From Herpetosiphon llansteffanensis (GTDB lineage Bacteria; Chloroflexota; Chloroflexia; Chloroflexales; Herpetosiphonaceae), in contig NZ_PUBZ01000113.1 of the NCBI RefSeq assembly GCF_003205875.1, forward strand, positions 1 through 39,595: a DNA stretch of 39,595 nt, written 5' to 3'. The notes beneath the pieces were generated by a model, which saw only the letters and a list, made by a program, of their open reading frames with translations, did not search any database and was not told the DNA's origin. The position numbers were made by a program, and so were the translations under genes. Shown here piece by piece: positions 6,995 through 15,785 of the stretch. The first letter of the stretch is position 1; every line of letters starts with the position of its first letter.

Positions 6995-8623
6995 ATGACA
7001 ACACCGCGTCCTGTGTTGTTAGCCATAATGGATGGTTGGGGTTTGGCACCTGCTAGCCCTGGCAACGGCGTTAGTTTAGCCAACACTCCCAATGTTGATC
7101 ATTGGATGGCAACCTGCCCAACCACCCAACTGCATGCTTCTGGCCTCGATGTGGGCTTGCCCGAAGGCCAAATTGGCAATAGCGAGGTCGGCCACTTGAA
7201 TATTGGGGCTGGCTTGGTCGTCTATCAAGATTCCACTCGGATCAGCGAATCAATCAAAGCTGGTGAGTTTTTTGAAAATCCTGCCTTTCTCGAAGCGGTG
7301 CAAATCGTCAAAGAACGTGGCACAAACATGCACTTAATCGGCCTGATTGGCCGAGGCGGCGTGCATGCCTACAATATTCACTTGGCTGGCTTGTTGCAAC
7401 TCATGGCTCAGCAAGGAGTTACCAACACCTACATTCACGCCTTTATGGATGGCCGCGATACCTTGCCGCAAAGTGGGCTTGGCTATATGCGCGAGTTGCA
7501 ACAAACGATTGCCCAAATTGGCGTAGGCCAAGTGGCGAGCGTGATTGGTCGCTATTTTGCGATGGATCGCGATAAACGCTGGGAGCGCGTCGGCGCTGCC
7601 TATGCAGCCATGGTCGAGGGCGTTGGCCACATCGCCAGCGATCCGCTTACTGCGATTGAGCAATCGTATCTGCGTGATGCTCGCGGCGATGAGTTTATTG
7701 AAGCAACCGTCATTACCAATGCAGCAGGCGTAGCCTTGCCGCGCATCAGCGCTGGCGATGTGGTGATTTGTTTTAATTTCCGCGCCGATCGGGTACGCCA
7801 AATTACGCGCGCCTTGATGCAGCCCGATTTCAACACCATGGTGCAGGAATGGTATGCCAACCAAGCAGAGCAAGGCTTGCAACTGCCAACCAGCATTTGG
7901 CAACGGCCTGAGCAATTGGCAAATTTACATTATGTCACCATGACCCAGTATGATGCGACATTCCCATATGCGATTGCCTACCCACCGCATTACATCACTG
8001 AGCCATTGGCCAAGGTGATTGCCGATGCAGGTAAGCGCCAATATCACAGTGCCGAAACCGAAAAATATCCCCACGTCACCTTCTTTTTGAATGGTCGCCG
8101 CGAGGAGCCATTCGAGGGCGAAGATCGGGTGATGGCGGCCTCGCCCAAAGTGGCAACCTACGATCTGCAGCCTGAAATGAGCGCCGAAGAAGTAGCCGCC
8201 AAATTGCTCGATGCGGTCAATAGCCAAGTTTACGATTTCTTCGTGGTTAACTTTGCCAACCCCGATATGGTTGGCCATACAGGGGTGATTCCGGCAGTGA
8301 TTAAGGCCTGTGAAACCGTTGATCGCTGTTTGGGCCTCGTTGTACCAGCGGTGGTTGCCCAAGGTGGCGCTGCAATCTTAATCGCCGATCATGGCAATGC
8401 AGAGCAGATGATCGACCCACAAACTGGTGGCCCGCATACCGCCCACACCACCAACCTTGTGCCATGTATTTTGGTTGCCGACCCAGCTAGTGGCCTAACT
8501 CGCGAGCAGATTAGCCTGCGCACTGGGGGTCGCTTGGCCGACCTTGCGCCGACAATCATCGATTTGCTGGGCTTAACAAAACCTGAAGCCATGACCGGCA
8601 CAACATTGATCGAACACAAGTAA
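6995..8623 (+). CDS. gpmI: 2,3-bisphosphoglycerate-independent phosphoglycerate mutase
   Basis: A 542-aa cytosolic glycolytic enzyme that interconverts 3- and 2-phosphoglycerate through a phosphoserine intermediate, using two Mn ions. Visible motifs: IMDGWG (metal ligand Asp13), GNSEVGHLNIGAG with catalytic Ser63, HAFMDGRDTLP, GRYFAMDRDKRW, the substrate-binding CFNFRADRVRQ, YHSAETEKYPHVTFFLNGR, NFANPDMVGHTG and ADHGNAEQM with the remaining metal ligands. Length is slightly above the usual 510-515. The start has an AAGGAG Shine-Dalgarno shortly upstream. It appears monocistronic: a candidate promoter lies before it and a long hairpin after it. Confidence 0.97.
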   Translation: MTTPRPVLLAIMDGWGLAPASPGNGVSLANTPNVDHWMATCPTTQLHASGLDVGLPEGQIGNSEVGHLNIGAGLVVYQDSTRISESIKAGEFFENPAFLEAVQIVKERGTNMHLIGLIGRGGVHAYNIHLAGLLQLMAQQGVTNTYIHAFMDGRDTLPQSGLGYMRELQQTIAQIGVGQVASVIGRYFAMDRDKRWERVGAAYAAMVEGVGHIASDPLTAIEQSYLRDARGDEFIEATVITNAAGVALPRISAGDVVICFNFRADRVRQITRALMQPDFNTMVQEWYANQAEQGLQLPTSIWQRPEQLANLHYVTMTQYDATFPYAIAYPPHYITEPLAKVIADAGKRQYHSAETEKYPHVTFFLNGRREEPFEGEDRVMAASPKVATYDLQPEMSAEEVAAKLLDAVNSQVYDFFVVNFANPDMVGHTGVIPAVIKACETVDRCLGLVVPAVVAQGGAAILIADHGNAEQMIDPQTGGPHTAHTTNLVPCILVADPASGLTREQISLRTGGRLADLAPTIIDLLGLTKPEAMTGTTLIEHK

Positions 8624-8656
8624 CCCACTTAGAACAAACAGTGCTCATTGAACAAA

Positions 8657-8707
8657 CAAATCGAGGGCGATGTAGGGGTTTTCAGTTCCTGCATCGCCCT
8701 CGATTTG
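8657..8707 (+). terminator. Long hairpin after gpmI
   Basis: Perfect 16-bp stem CAAATCGAGGGCGATG (8657-8672) / CATCGCCCTCGATTTG (8692-8707) with a 19-nt loop. It has no U tract, so it is a terminator or mRNA 3'-end stabiliser rather than a textbook intrinsic terminator. Confidence 0.6.
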
Positions 8708-8762
8708 CACGCTTGAAAAATCAACATTGCGATAACAGGACCAATGTCTTAGCTAATGTTAA

Positions 8763-8791
8763 TTGACGCTGCCTAGGTGGCGTGCTACCAT
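8763..8791 (+). promoter_or_regulatory. Promoter of the M23/LamG gene
   Basis: TTGACG (8763-8768), 17-bp spacer, TACCAT (8786-8791), with TG at 8783-8784 making an extended -10. Transcription would start near 8798, leaving about 35 nt before the ATG at 8833. Confidence 0.6.
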
Positions 8792-8832
8792 ACGGCTGGC
8801 AACTGATGTAGATGAGAGTTTTGGAATTGATT

Positions 8833-11241
8833 ATGCAGCGTTCTTTACTCCTTGGTTTATTAATATTAATGCTTGGCGGCGCAACGCTGCCCTTCGTGGT
8901 GCACGCCAGCCCGCAGCAACCTCAGCCTAATCAACAACCAACCCACGGCCTATCATCGCTCGATGGCGGGGTGCAAGGTTTTTTACAACGCCAACAGAGT
9001 AGCCTTGCCAATGTAACGATCGATGGTCAACCAGCTGGCCAGATCATCGAGAGCATGGCGGCCTATTACAATATCGAGGCCCGCATTTTAGTGGCCTTGT
9101 TGGAAACCACCTCTCAACTGATTAGCAACCCAACCTTGCCAACCACCGCAACCAATCAACCATTTTTGGCTGGCCCACAAGGCTTTTTGAGCCAAATCGA
9201 TTGGGCAGCGCGCGAGATTCGAGTTGGGCTTGGTCCTTACGAGAGTGCGGTCATCCTGAACTTCAGCGATGGCAGCCAACTAAAACTCGATCCCAAGGAT
9301 GATCCGCATGCGCTCACCGTCAAACGCTTTTTGGCATTTGAGCGCGATCAAGCCACATGGCAGCAGTTAGTCACCAGCTACAGCAAGGTGTATCACGAAT
9401 TATTTCAGAACGAGCCAGTTGTCGCCCCAAGCACGCCGCCAGTGAGCACGGGCTTTTTGAGCATTCCGTGGGAGCAGGGCACGCGAATGGTGCATTCATC
9501 ACATTTTGATCATACCTATCCGATGGTCGATAGCGGCGGCGATGGTAACGATGTGATGATTAATTATCAAGGCAAAAGTGGGCTTTCGTATAATAGCCAC
9601 GATGGCCACGATTATTATTTTCCCGATTTGCCCTATGGTACGCCGATTGTTGCCGCCGCCCCAGGCTGGGCCTATGCCCGCACAACCCGCGGCTTGGGTG
9701 TGCTGATTCAACATGCTGGCGATACTGCTGGCTATGAAACAGTCTATTGGCATCTCGACGATTTTGCCCCAAGCCTCAAAAATTATATCGATGCCTCGAA
9801 GCCCAAATGGGTCGAGCGCGGCGAATTGCTTGGTTGGAGCGGCGCAACTGGCTTTACCGATGGCGCTCCGCACTTGCACTTCGAAGTTCGCCACAACGGC
9901 AAGCAAGTTGATCCTTATGGCTGGTATGGTCCTGGTTCCGACCCATGCACCAACTATGTCAAATGCGAAGCCAGCGTTTGGCTTTGGAATGATAGTGTAC
10001 CGTGGAATCGCCCAGATGGCCCAGCGCCAACCGACACCACGCCACCAAGTGCGCTGTTGACGATCAATCCTGATGCCGATTTGGCCTTGGTCGCCCAGTT
10101 TGAAAATAATCCATTGCCTGCGGTTGGCCCAATGGCCGCCAGCGATCAAATTAGCTATGCCAGTGGTAAGTTTGGCCAAGCTGTCAAAGTTGGTGATGGC
10201 TCGTTGACCTATCCCGCTAGCCCGACGCTCAAGCTTGAGCATGGCAGCTTGGCGCTGTGGGTGAATGTGCCACAAACGTGGTCAAGCTCCAGCACAGGCC
10301 GCCATTATCTGCTCGCTGCCTCGCAAAACCCAGTTGATCCCGATAAGATTTATCGCAATACCTTGGCTTTACGCCACGAACAAACTGAGCAAGCCAAATG
10401 GACGTTCTGGACAGTCGATGCCACTGGCCAAGAGCATAGCCTGAGCGTGCCCGACACCTTGAGCGCTGGCTGGCATCATTTTGCGATCAGCTGGAACCAA
10501 GCGACTGGCAATAAGCGGTTGTTGATCGATGGCATGTTGGTTAGTGAAGCCAGCAAGGTAAGTTTGCCAACTGAAGTAGGCGAAGATCTCAATCTTGGGC
10601 GCTGGACAATTGGCGCAGGCATCAGCAATCTTGCGCTCGACGAATTGTTGATTTACAAGCGCCAATTAGCCGCCGATGAAATCTATCGTTTAGCGATCAG
10701 CGAGCAAGCGCTCACCGCCAGCAGCAGCAGCACCGCTCAACGCGATTTGCAGATTCTTACCCCAGCACTGGATAATGGTGGTGGCGTGGTCAAAGCCCAG
10801 CTTGGCATCAACGGCATTTACGCTGCGCCGATGACCTACTATCGAGCCTATCGCTGGACCTTGCCCAACACCGAGGGCAGCTATACGATCAGCGTGCGGC
10901 TGACTGATCGCATGGGCAATACCAGCACGCTCAGTCAAACAATTACAATTGATCATCCGCCCCAAGCTAGCGTTGCCATTCGCAATCTGAATGCATTAAG
11001 CGCAACCTTGGTGCTTTCGGCCACCGATGCCAACCAACCGTTGAGCATGGCCTTGAGCGCCTATCCCAACCCAACGCGCAAGCAATGGGAGCCGTTCAGC
11101 GCTGAGCGCGAATGGCAGTGGAACCCAATCACCGCGCGGCGGGTGTATGTTTGGTTCCGCGATGCCAATGGCAACGAGCGCGGCCCAATCGTGGCTGGCC
11201 CCGACCTGTTTCGGGCGTACTTGCCAAGGGTTGAGCGATAA
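8833..11241 (+). CDS. Secreted M23 family metallopeptidase with LamG domain
   Basis: An 802-aa exported protein predicted to cut peptidoglycan cross-bridges or other Gly-rich peptides outside the cell. It has a signal peptide MQRSLLLGLLILMLGG ending near HAS, an N-terminal helical region, and an M23 (LytM) domain at about residues 245-365. The LytM zinc and catalytic residues are intact: HDGHD (His256, Asp260), YWHL (His307) and HLHFEV (His347, His349). A LamG/concanavalin-like domain follows at about 430-620 and an Ig-like segment at about 640-740. An in-frame ATG at 8812 would add seven residues, but it has no Shine-Dalgarno, whereas 8833 has GGAA 6 nt upstream and a cleaner signal peptide. 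It may act in envelope remodelling or in lysis of prey cells; that role is inferred. Confidence 0.88.
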   Translation: MQRSLLLGLLILMLGGATLPFVVHASPQQPQPNQQPTHGLSSLDGGVQGFLQRQQSSLANVTIDGQPAGQIIESMAAYYNIEARILVALLETTSQLISNPTLPTTATNQPFLAGPQGFLSQIDWAAREIRVGLGPYESAVILNFSDGSQLKLDPKDDPHALTVKRFLAFERDQATWQQLVTSYSKVYHELFQNEPVVAPSTPPVSTGFLSIPWEQGTRMVHSSHFDHTYPMVDSGGDGNDVMINYQGKSGLSYNSHDGHDYYFPDLPYGTPIVAAAPGWAYARTTRGLGVLIQHAGDTAGYETVYWHLDDFAPSLKNYIDASKPKWVERGELLGWSGATGFTDGAPHLHFEVRHNGKQVDPYGWYGPGSDPCTNYVKCEASVWLWNDSVPWNRPDGPAPTDTTPPSALLTINPDADLALVAQFENNPLPAVGPMAASDQISYASGKFGQAVKVGDGSLTYPASPTLKLEHGSLALWVNVPQTWSSSSTGRHYLLAASQNPVDPDKIYRNTLALRHEQTEQAKWTFWTVDATGQEHSLSVPDTLSAGWHHFAISWNQATGNKRLLIDGMLVSEASKVSLPTEVGEDLNLGRWTIGAGISNLALDELLIYKRQLAADEIYRLAISEQALTASSSSTAQRDLQILTPALDNGGGVVKAQLGINGIYAAPMTYYRAYRWTLPNTEGSYTISVRLTDRMGNTSTLSQTITIDHPPQASVAIRNLNALSATLVLSATDANQPLSMALSAYPNPTRKQWEPFSAEREWQWNPITARRVYVWFRDANGNERGPIVAGPDLFRAYLPRVER

Positions 11242-11736
11242 GGCCGTTTTGATCCATGAAGGACACGAAGGGCCGTAACCGCGAAGATCGCGAAGGCCCT
11301 TTTTTTGCCACGAATTGCACGAATGAGTATTTTTTAGCCACAGATTGGCACAGATTGGTAGGATTATGTTCGTGCCAGCCCATAGCCACCAGCCAATAGC
11401 CTTCGTTTCTCTGCGCCGCTGCGTTAAAGCATTGATCCACGAAGCGCACGAAGGGCCGTAACCGCACAGGTCGCGAAGATCGCGAAGAACGTCAAGCGCA
11501 AGGTGGAGAGCATATCCCTTCATCCTTCATCCTTCATCCTTCATCCTTTCCGTTGGCCACAGATTGGCACAGATGTTGAGGATTATATTCGTGCCAGCCC
11601 AAAGCCACCAGCCAATAGCCTTCGTTTCTCTGCGCCTCTGCGTTAAAGATTAATCCCCAAAGCATTTTTAGCCACAGATGCTTGTGATTGGGCTATTGAT
11701 TTTTGACTTTTGATTTCCGACTTTTGATTTCATCCT
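11242..11736. repeat. Dispersed repeat tract between convergent genes
   Basis: No gene is seen. A block at about 11263-11465 recurs in the same module order at 12405-12618: terminator, CACGAATTG, GCCACAGATTGGCACAG, GGATTATGTTCGTGCCAG, the CATAGCC phrase, CTCTGCG, GCGTTAAA and CACGAAG phrases. A partial copy lies at 11556-11648. Five CTTCATC heptads lie at 11517-11551, and ATTTTTG/ACTTTTG heptads at about 11692-11740. Confidence 0.85.
11268..11306 (+). terminator. Repeat-embedded intrinsic terminator, copy 1
   Basis: AAGGGCC (11268-11274) pairs with GGCCCTT (11295-11301), with an inner CGCG/CGCG stem, followed by seven T. It lies 26 bp after the M23 gene stop and is part of the dispersed repeat; an identical copy is at 12410-12448. 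Confidence 0.75.
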
Positions 11737-12291
11737 TCAAAGCCCAATTACATCGGTTGCGAAACACGGGCAGTACGAGCCTGCATGGATACGATTGAAC
11801 CAACGAGTTGCTAACAGCGGATAGATCCGCGTTTGAACCGCCACAACGACCCAACTAACGACACTACTGGTCATAATATAGCCAAATCGAACGTTATATG
11901 CACCCATATCATCAAAATCAAGTTGCCAAATAATCATACCAACCCGAATTGGGCCGCCAATCAGGGCTTTATGCGCAAGATAACCACCAACCAAACTTGC
12001 TCCAGTCAAGCCAAGCAGCAGGACATGCTTTTGGGGTCGATAGACCAATAAGCTGCCAAAATAAAGGATTAATCCAGCAAAAAAGAGTTGGTGCGAAAGA
12101 TCATACCGTCCACTAATAAAAATTTGCCCCTTGGAAAGTACATAAAGCCATTGATTTGTTGGTTCTCTACTACGCCACACTGGCCCACTCAACCAAAGCA
12201 AGGCGAGGCTCGCGGGCAAATACCAACCCAAAATCAAGCGCTGCCACCACGGAATTTTACTAGGGGTATACGCAACAGGTGCGAGATACAT
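11737..12291 (-). CDS. Hypothetical polytopic membrane protein
   Basis: A 184-aa protein that I do not recognise. Four hydrophobic segments are visible (about residues 20-37, 64-82, 89-107 and 138-155), with a short Cys-containing tail (GSYCPCFATDV) at the C-terminus. ATG at 12291 is preferred because GGAG lies 6 nt upstream; an ATG four codons earlier (12303) overlaps that Shine-Dalgarno. The gene stands alone on the minus strand between two copies of a repeat of about 200 bp (11263-11465 and 12405-12618). It shows no homology cue beyond being an integral membrane protein. Confidence 0.65.
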   Translation of the reverse strand: MYLAPVAYTPSKIPWWQRLILGWYLPASLALLWLSGPVWRSREPTNQWLYVLSKGQIFISGRYDLSHQLFFAGLILYFGSLLVYRPQKHVLLLGLTGASLVGGYLAHKALIGGPIRVGMIIWQLDFDDMGAYNVRFGYIMTSSVVSWVVVAVQTRIYPLLATRWFNRIHAGSYCPCFATDVIGL

Positions 12292-13064
12292 GTGATGCTC
12301 CATCCACTCAATGAATCAGCCGTAGTCTAGCAGGCAGTGGGTGTTTGGGTATAGCACAAAAGCAGCAAATTTGGAGCAGATTGAGTACATTTTTTAGTTT
12401 TTAACCACGAAGGGCCGTAACCGCGAAGATCGCGAAGGCCCTTTTTTTGCCACGAATTGTCCGAAGGCTTTTTTTTTAGCCACAGATTGGCCCAGATTTT
12501 TTAGGATTATGTTCGTGCCAGCCCATAGCCAACAGCCCATAGCCTTCCTCACTCTGCGCAGCTGCGTTAAAACATTGATCCACGAAGCGCACGAAGGACA
12601 CGAAGGGCCGGAACCGCGAAGCACCTTTTTCGCCACGAATTGCACGAAGGGATATGGCTCTAAAATGCGCACCTGATGACTGTTGACTTTTGACTTTTGC
12701 CTTCATCCCTCATAATTCATCCTTCATACTTACTCTCTGGCCCCTAGCCCCTGACCTCTGATCCCTATTTTGCCTTCTGCCTTTTGACGTTTGACTTCTA
12801 ATTTTCTGCTATGTTCTATGTTCTATGCTCTTTGCTCTTGCTTTCATCCTTCATACTTTTCTCCGCCCTATGACTTATTCTAGTCATGTTATTAAGGAAA
12901 TATTGACTTTTGGTCATGGCTATGGCGTAATAGTTAGGAATATTAATTTTATTGATTGGAATAAGTTTACCAGCAAGGAGGCCACGCTCAACAAGCCCCG
13001 ATTCTCAGCGGCGAGATTTCGATGATTAGGCAACCCTTGTAGTTACAGTTCATGGAGGAATTGT
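12292..13064. repeat. Dispersed repeat tract with a 25-unit heptad array
   Basis: No gene is seen. 12405-12618 repeats the block at 11263-11465. Positions 12683-12857 are 25 consecutive 7-bp units without a phase slip: TTGACTT, CATCCTT, AGCCCCT, GATCCCT, CTTCTGC, CTATGTT and variants. The last 200 bases should hold the promoter of the gene at 13065; candidates are a TTGACT at 12903-12908 and a TGTTATTAA at 12887-12895, neither convincing. Confidence 0.85.
12410..12448 (+). terminator. Repeat-embedded intrinsic terminator, copy 2
   Basis: Same sequence as 11268-11306: AAGGGCC stem, inner CGCG stem, GGCCCTT and seven T. No plus-strand gene ends nearby, so here the terminator travels with the repeat and not with a gene. 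Confidence 0.6.
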
Positions 13065-14516
13065 ATGAAGGCACCACGATTAATTTGGATTTTTGCACTC
13101 CTTGTTCTTTTTGGTAGTTCTCTTCCCAGCACCCAAGCCCAAACCCGCAACGATCGCGAAGTCGAACCAACTGAGGATACCGTTCCAGTCAACGACCCAG
13201 AACGCGGCATGATTTACGATGGCTTGACTCCGGCGAAAACTGGCCCGTGTGCTGGGATGTACGAAGTCAAAGTTGGCGATCAAATCTTCTGTAGCCACGG
13301 CCCCGACCCAATTGCCAAAGGCAAATCGGTTAAGGACGAAACCTTACCCTTGGAAAAAGCCGAAATCAACCCAATGATTGTCTGTAACGGCGATGGTCAC
13401 GCTGGCAACCGCACTCAAGTGATGTATGTGCGCGCTTCCGACCGCCCTGACCGTTTCAATCAATTCGTTGGTTCGATTCGCCAATGGTCATCAGATATGG
13501 ACCGAATCTATCAAACCAGTGCCCAAGAAACTGGTGGCTTCCGTGCCGTCAACTTCGTCACCAACAATTGTGAAATTTATGTGATGAATGTGGTCGTGCC
13601 AGCAGATGGCGACGATTCAATCGACAAAACCGCCAACGCTTTGAAGGCACTCGGCCACAACCGCGCCGACCGCAAATATTTGACCTTCGTCGATAACAAT
13701 ATTTTGTGCGGCGTAGCCTTCTATATGCTCGATGATCGCCCAGACCAAAATAACGCCAACAACTTTGGCCCTGGCTTTGCGCGTATGGATAACGGTTGCT
13801 GGAACGGCTCGACCGCCGCGCACGAACACATGCACACGATGGGCGCTGTTCAACGCTCAGCTCCCAACAGCACCGCCTACGGTCACTGTATCGATGACGA
13901 AGACATTATGTGCTACGTTGACGGCCCAGGCACGCCACCAATGCAAAATCGCTGTGGTGCAAGCCAATATGGCCGCTTCGACTGCAACCACGATGATTAT
14001 TTCCACACCAACCCACCAGCAGGCAGCTACTTGGCAACCAAATGGAACTCGGCCAACAACAAGTTCTTGCTCAAGCAAGCGTCAGGCACAACCTACTACC
14101 GGCTTCGCAACAGAGCCACCAACAAGTGTATCGACGTAGCCGAGGGCGGCAATCCAGCCAATGGCACAGTCATTTTGCAATGGGATTGTCACACGGGCCA
14201 CAATCAACAATGGCAGCTGATTAACACCGACAACGGCTTTGTGCGCTTCGTCTCACGCGCCACAGGCAAAGTGATGGATGTAAGTGCCGCCTCGACCAAC
14301 GATGGAGCCAAAATCCATCAATGGGAATGGGTCGGTGGTGCCAACCAACAATGGCGCATCAATAACCTTGGCAATGGCTATGCAACGATTACTGCTCGCC
14401 ATAGTGGCCTCGCCGTTGATATTCCATGGTGCGATAGCGCCAGCGGCGTGCAATTGCAACAGGTCAATCCTACCAACAACGATTGTCAATCGTTCGCCTT
14501 TGAGCCAATGCAATAA
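13065..14516 (+). CDS. Secreted HExxH metalloprotease with C-terminal ricin-type lectin domain
   Basis: A 483-aa exported protein. The signal peptide MKAPRLIWIFALLVLFGSSL is followed by a probable cleavage near TQA. The protease part (about residues 60-330) has HEHMHTMG (His253, Glu254, His257), the HExxHxxG zinc motif, and a Met-turn-like DIMCY about 30 residues later; paired cysteines suggest disulfides. The classical third metzincin His position (263) is Gln. The C-terminal 140 residues are a ricin B beta-trefoil with three repeats ending QQW, QQW and QSF, expected to bind carbohydrate. The start has GGAGG 8 nt upstream. It is likely a secreted hydrolase that binds glycan-rich targets; the substrate is unknown. 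Close relatives are common in actinomycetes. Confidence 0.85.
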   Translation: MKAPRLIWIFALLVLFGSSLPSTQAQTRNDREVEPTEDTVPVNDPERGMIYDGLTPAKTGPCAGMYEVKVGDQIFCSHGPDPIAKGKSVKDETLPLEKAEINPMIVCNGDGHAGNRTQVMYVRASDRPDRFNQFVGSIRQWSSDMDRIYQTSAQETGGFRAVNFVTNNCEIYVMNVVVPADGDDSIDKTANALKALGHNRADRKYLTFVDNNILCGVAFYMLDDRPDQNNANNFGPGFARMDNGCWNGSTAAHEHMHTMGAVQRSAPNSTAYGHCIDDEDIMCYVDGPGTPPMQNRCGASQYGRFDCNHDDYFHTNPPAGSYLATKWNSANNKFLLKQASGTTYYRLRNRATNKCIDVAEGGNPANGTVILQWDCHTGHNQQWQLINTDNGFVRFVSRATGKVMDVSAASTNDGAKIHQWEWVGGANQQWRINNLGNGYATITARHSGLAVDIPWCDSASGVQLQQVNPTNNDCQSFAFEPMQ

Positions 14517-14558
14517 GGCGTGATTTGCTGGCTACTCCTTAGCCTTATACCACAGCAC

Positions 14559-14587
14559 GCAGGCCACTGGAAATTCCAGTGGCCTGC
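14559..14587. terminator. Hairpin between convergent genes
   Basis: Perfect 12-bp stem GCAGGCCACTGG / CCAGTGGCCTGC with a 5-nt loop (AAATT). It lies between the stop codons of the lectin protease and the Eis-like gene, so it may serve both strands. The flanking T runs are weak on both sides. Confidence 0.6.
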
Positions 14588-14612
14588 TGCTTTGCACTGA
14601 ATTAAGAAACCT

Positions 14613-15785
14613 CTAGAACATATCGCTCATCCACGGGCGCGAGCTAGCAAAAATCGCCGCCAACATATCTAATTGATCAGCATCTGCCTGCAAACTACCA
14701 GCCAAGCGCAAATCATGCGGCGCAAGGTAGCCGCTATACAACGCAGCCAAATCACGCATATGCAGCGTTACCGCACCATTACCACCGCGCTCCAGCGTGC
14801 CAACGCCATCGCGGACTTGCAACACCCAACGGCCATTATTCCATTCCAAACGCTGGTCAACCAAATCGAGGGCAATTTCGCAATTGAGCCAGCGCGAGAA
14901 GCCACGGCGTTGGATGGCAAGCGGCGCATTGATAATCCGCAGCATCCAATCCAAATGCCAATTATAGCCAATGCCCTGCTCGTGATAGCGAAATAGCAAC
15001 GAATCCATCGGCGCACCAGGCAATACCACCTTATTAACCATTGAGCGATGGCCAGCCCAAAAATTCAGCAAGGCATCTAAGGCAGTGCCAGTGGTTGCTA
15101 CCCAATCGATGACTTTAATATCTTCGAATTGACCAGATTGCTCATAAACCACATAGCCAACCGCTTGGCCAGCCTGATCGCTCAGGATATAGCGCAAACG
15201 CTCAGCCCGTGGCGAAACCATAATCCGCTCCCACATCAACTGCGAACGTTCAAGCACGCCAGTTTGGGTTGCAGCCCATAGATCGTAAATCGCTGCAAAT
15301 GGTGCGTAATCGGTTGCGAGCACTTGGCGCAAGGTCACGCCATGGTCACGCTTGGGCTTAATCAAGGCTGGAGTCAATTCATATAAAATGCGGCTGCCAG
15401 CCCGCTCGAAGCCAAGCGTACGATAAAATTGGGTCGTGGCGGGATAGAGGGTTGAGATCGCTACATCGTGCTCATATTGCTCGCGCAGCATGGCTTCCAT
15501 CATCTGGCCGCCAACGTTGCGCCCACGCCATTCAGGGCCAACTCCAACGGCGGTAATGCCTGCGGTTGGTTGGGCTTTGCCACCAAACCATTGGCCCATC
15601 GGCAAAATCCCCAAGCCTGCGGCGATTACGCCATCGACTTTAAAAGCCCGATACAAGCCCACGCCACGCTTTTGCATCCATTCGACCAAGGCTTCGCGGG
15701 TCATATTAAAATGCAATGCTTGGCCCAACAATGGCGCTAAAACCGCAATATCGTCCTCGACGGCCTGACCATACCAATAATTCAC
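14613..15785 (-). CDS. Eis-like GNAT family N-acetyltransferase
   Basis: A 390-aa protein predicted to transfer acetyl groups from acetyl-CoA to amines. It has the three-part Eis layout: an N-terminal GNAT domain with the acetyl-CoA loop VGPEWRGRNVGGQMM (about residues 80-95) and YRTLGFE, a second GNAT-like domain (about 140-285), and a C-terminal SCP2-like domain ending in Phe, as in Mycobacterium Eis where the terminal carboxylate takes part in catalysis. The frame opens at 15818, but GTG at 15785 has AGGAGG 6 nt upstream and forms a GTGA overlap with the preceding acetyltransferase, so I use it. Possible substrates include aminoglycosides or polyamines; this is not deducible here. Confidence 0.85.
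   Translation of the reverse strand: MNYWYGQAVEDDIAVLAPLLGQALHFNMTREALVEWMQKRGVGLYRAFKVDGVIAAGLGILPMGQWFGGKAQPTAGITAVGVGPEWRGRNVGGQMMEAMLREQYEHDVAISTLYPATTQFYRTLGFERAGSRILYELTPALIKPKRDHGVTLRQVLATDYAPFAAIYDLWAATQTGVLERSQLMWERIMVSPRAERLRYILSDQAGQAVGYVVYEQSGQFEDIKVIDWVATTGTALDALLNFWAGHRSMVNKVVLPGAPMDSLLFRYHEQGIGYNWHLDWMLRIINAPLAIQRRGFSRWLNCEIALDLVDQRLEWNNGRWVLQVRDGVGTLERGGNGAVTLHMRDLAALYSGYLAPHDLRLAGSLQADADQLDMLAAIFASSRPWMSDMF

Noticed and set aside
10996-11523. Minus-strand reading frame of 175 codons across the M23 gene end and repeats
   Set aside because: It mixes antisense of a real gene with repeat phrases; it has no Shine-Dalgarno or domain.
12394-12706. Overlapping minus-strand frames of 92 and 76 codons
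   Set aside because: They consist of translated CACGAAG/ACAGATT repeat phrases and resemble those translated at 11129-11523 only because the DNA repeats.
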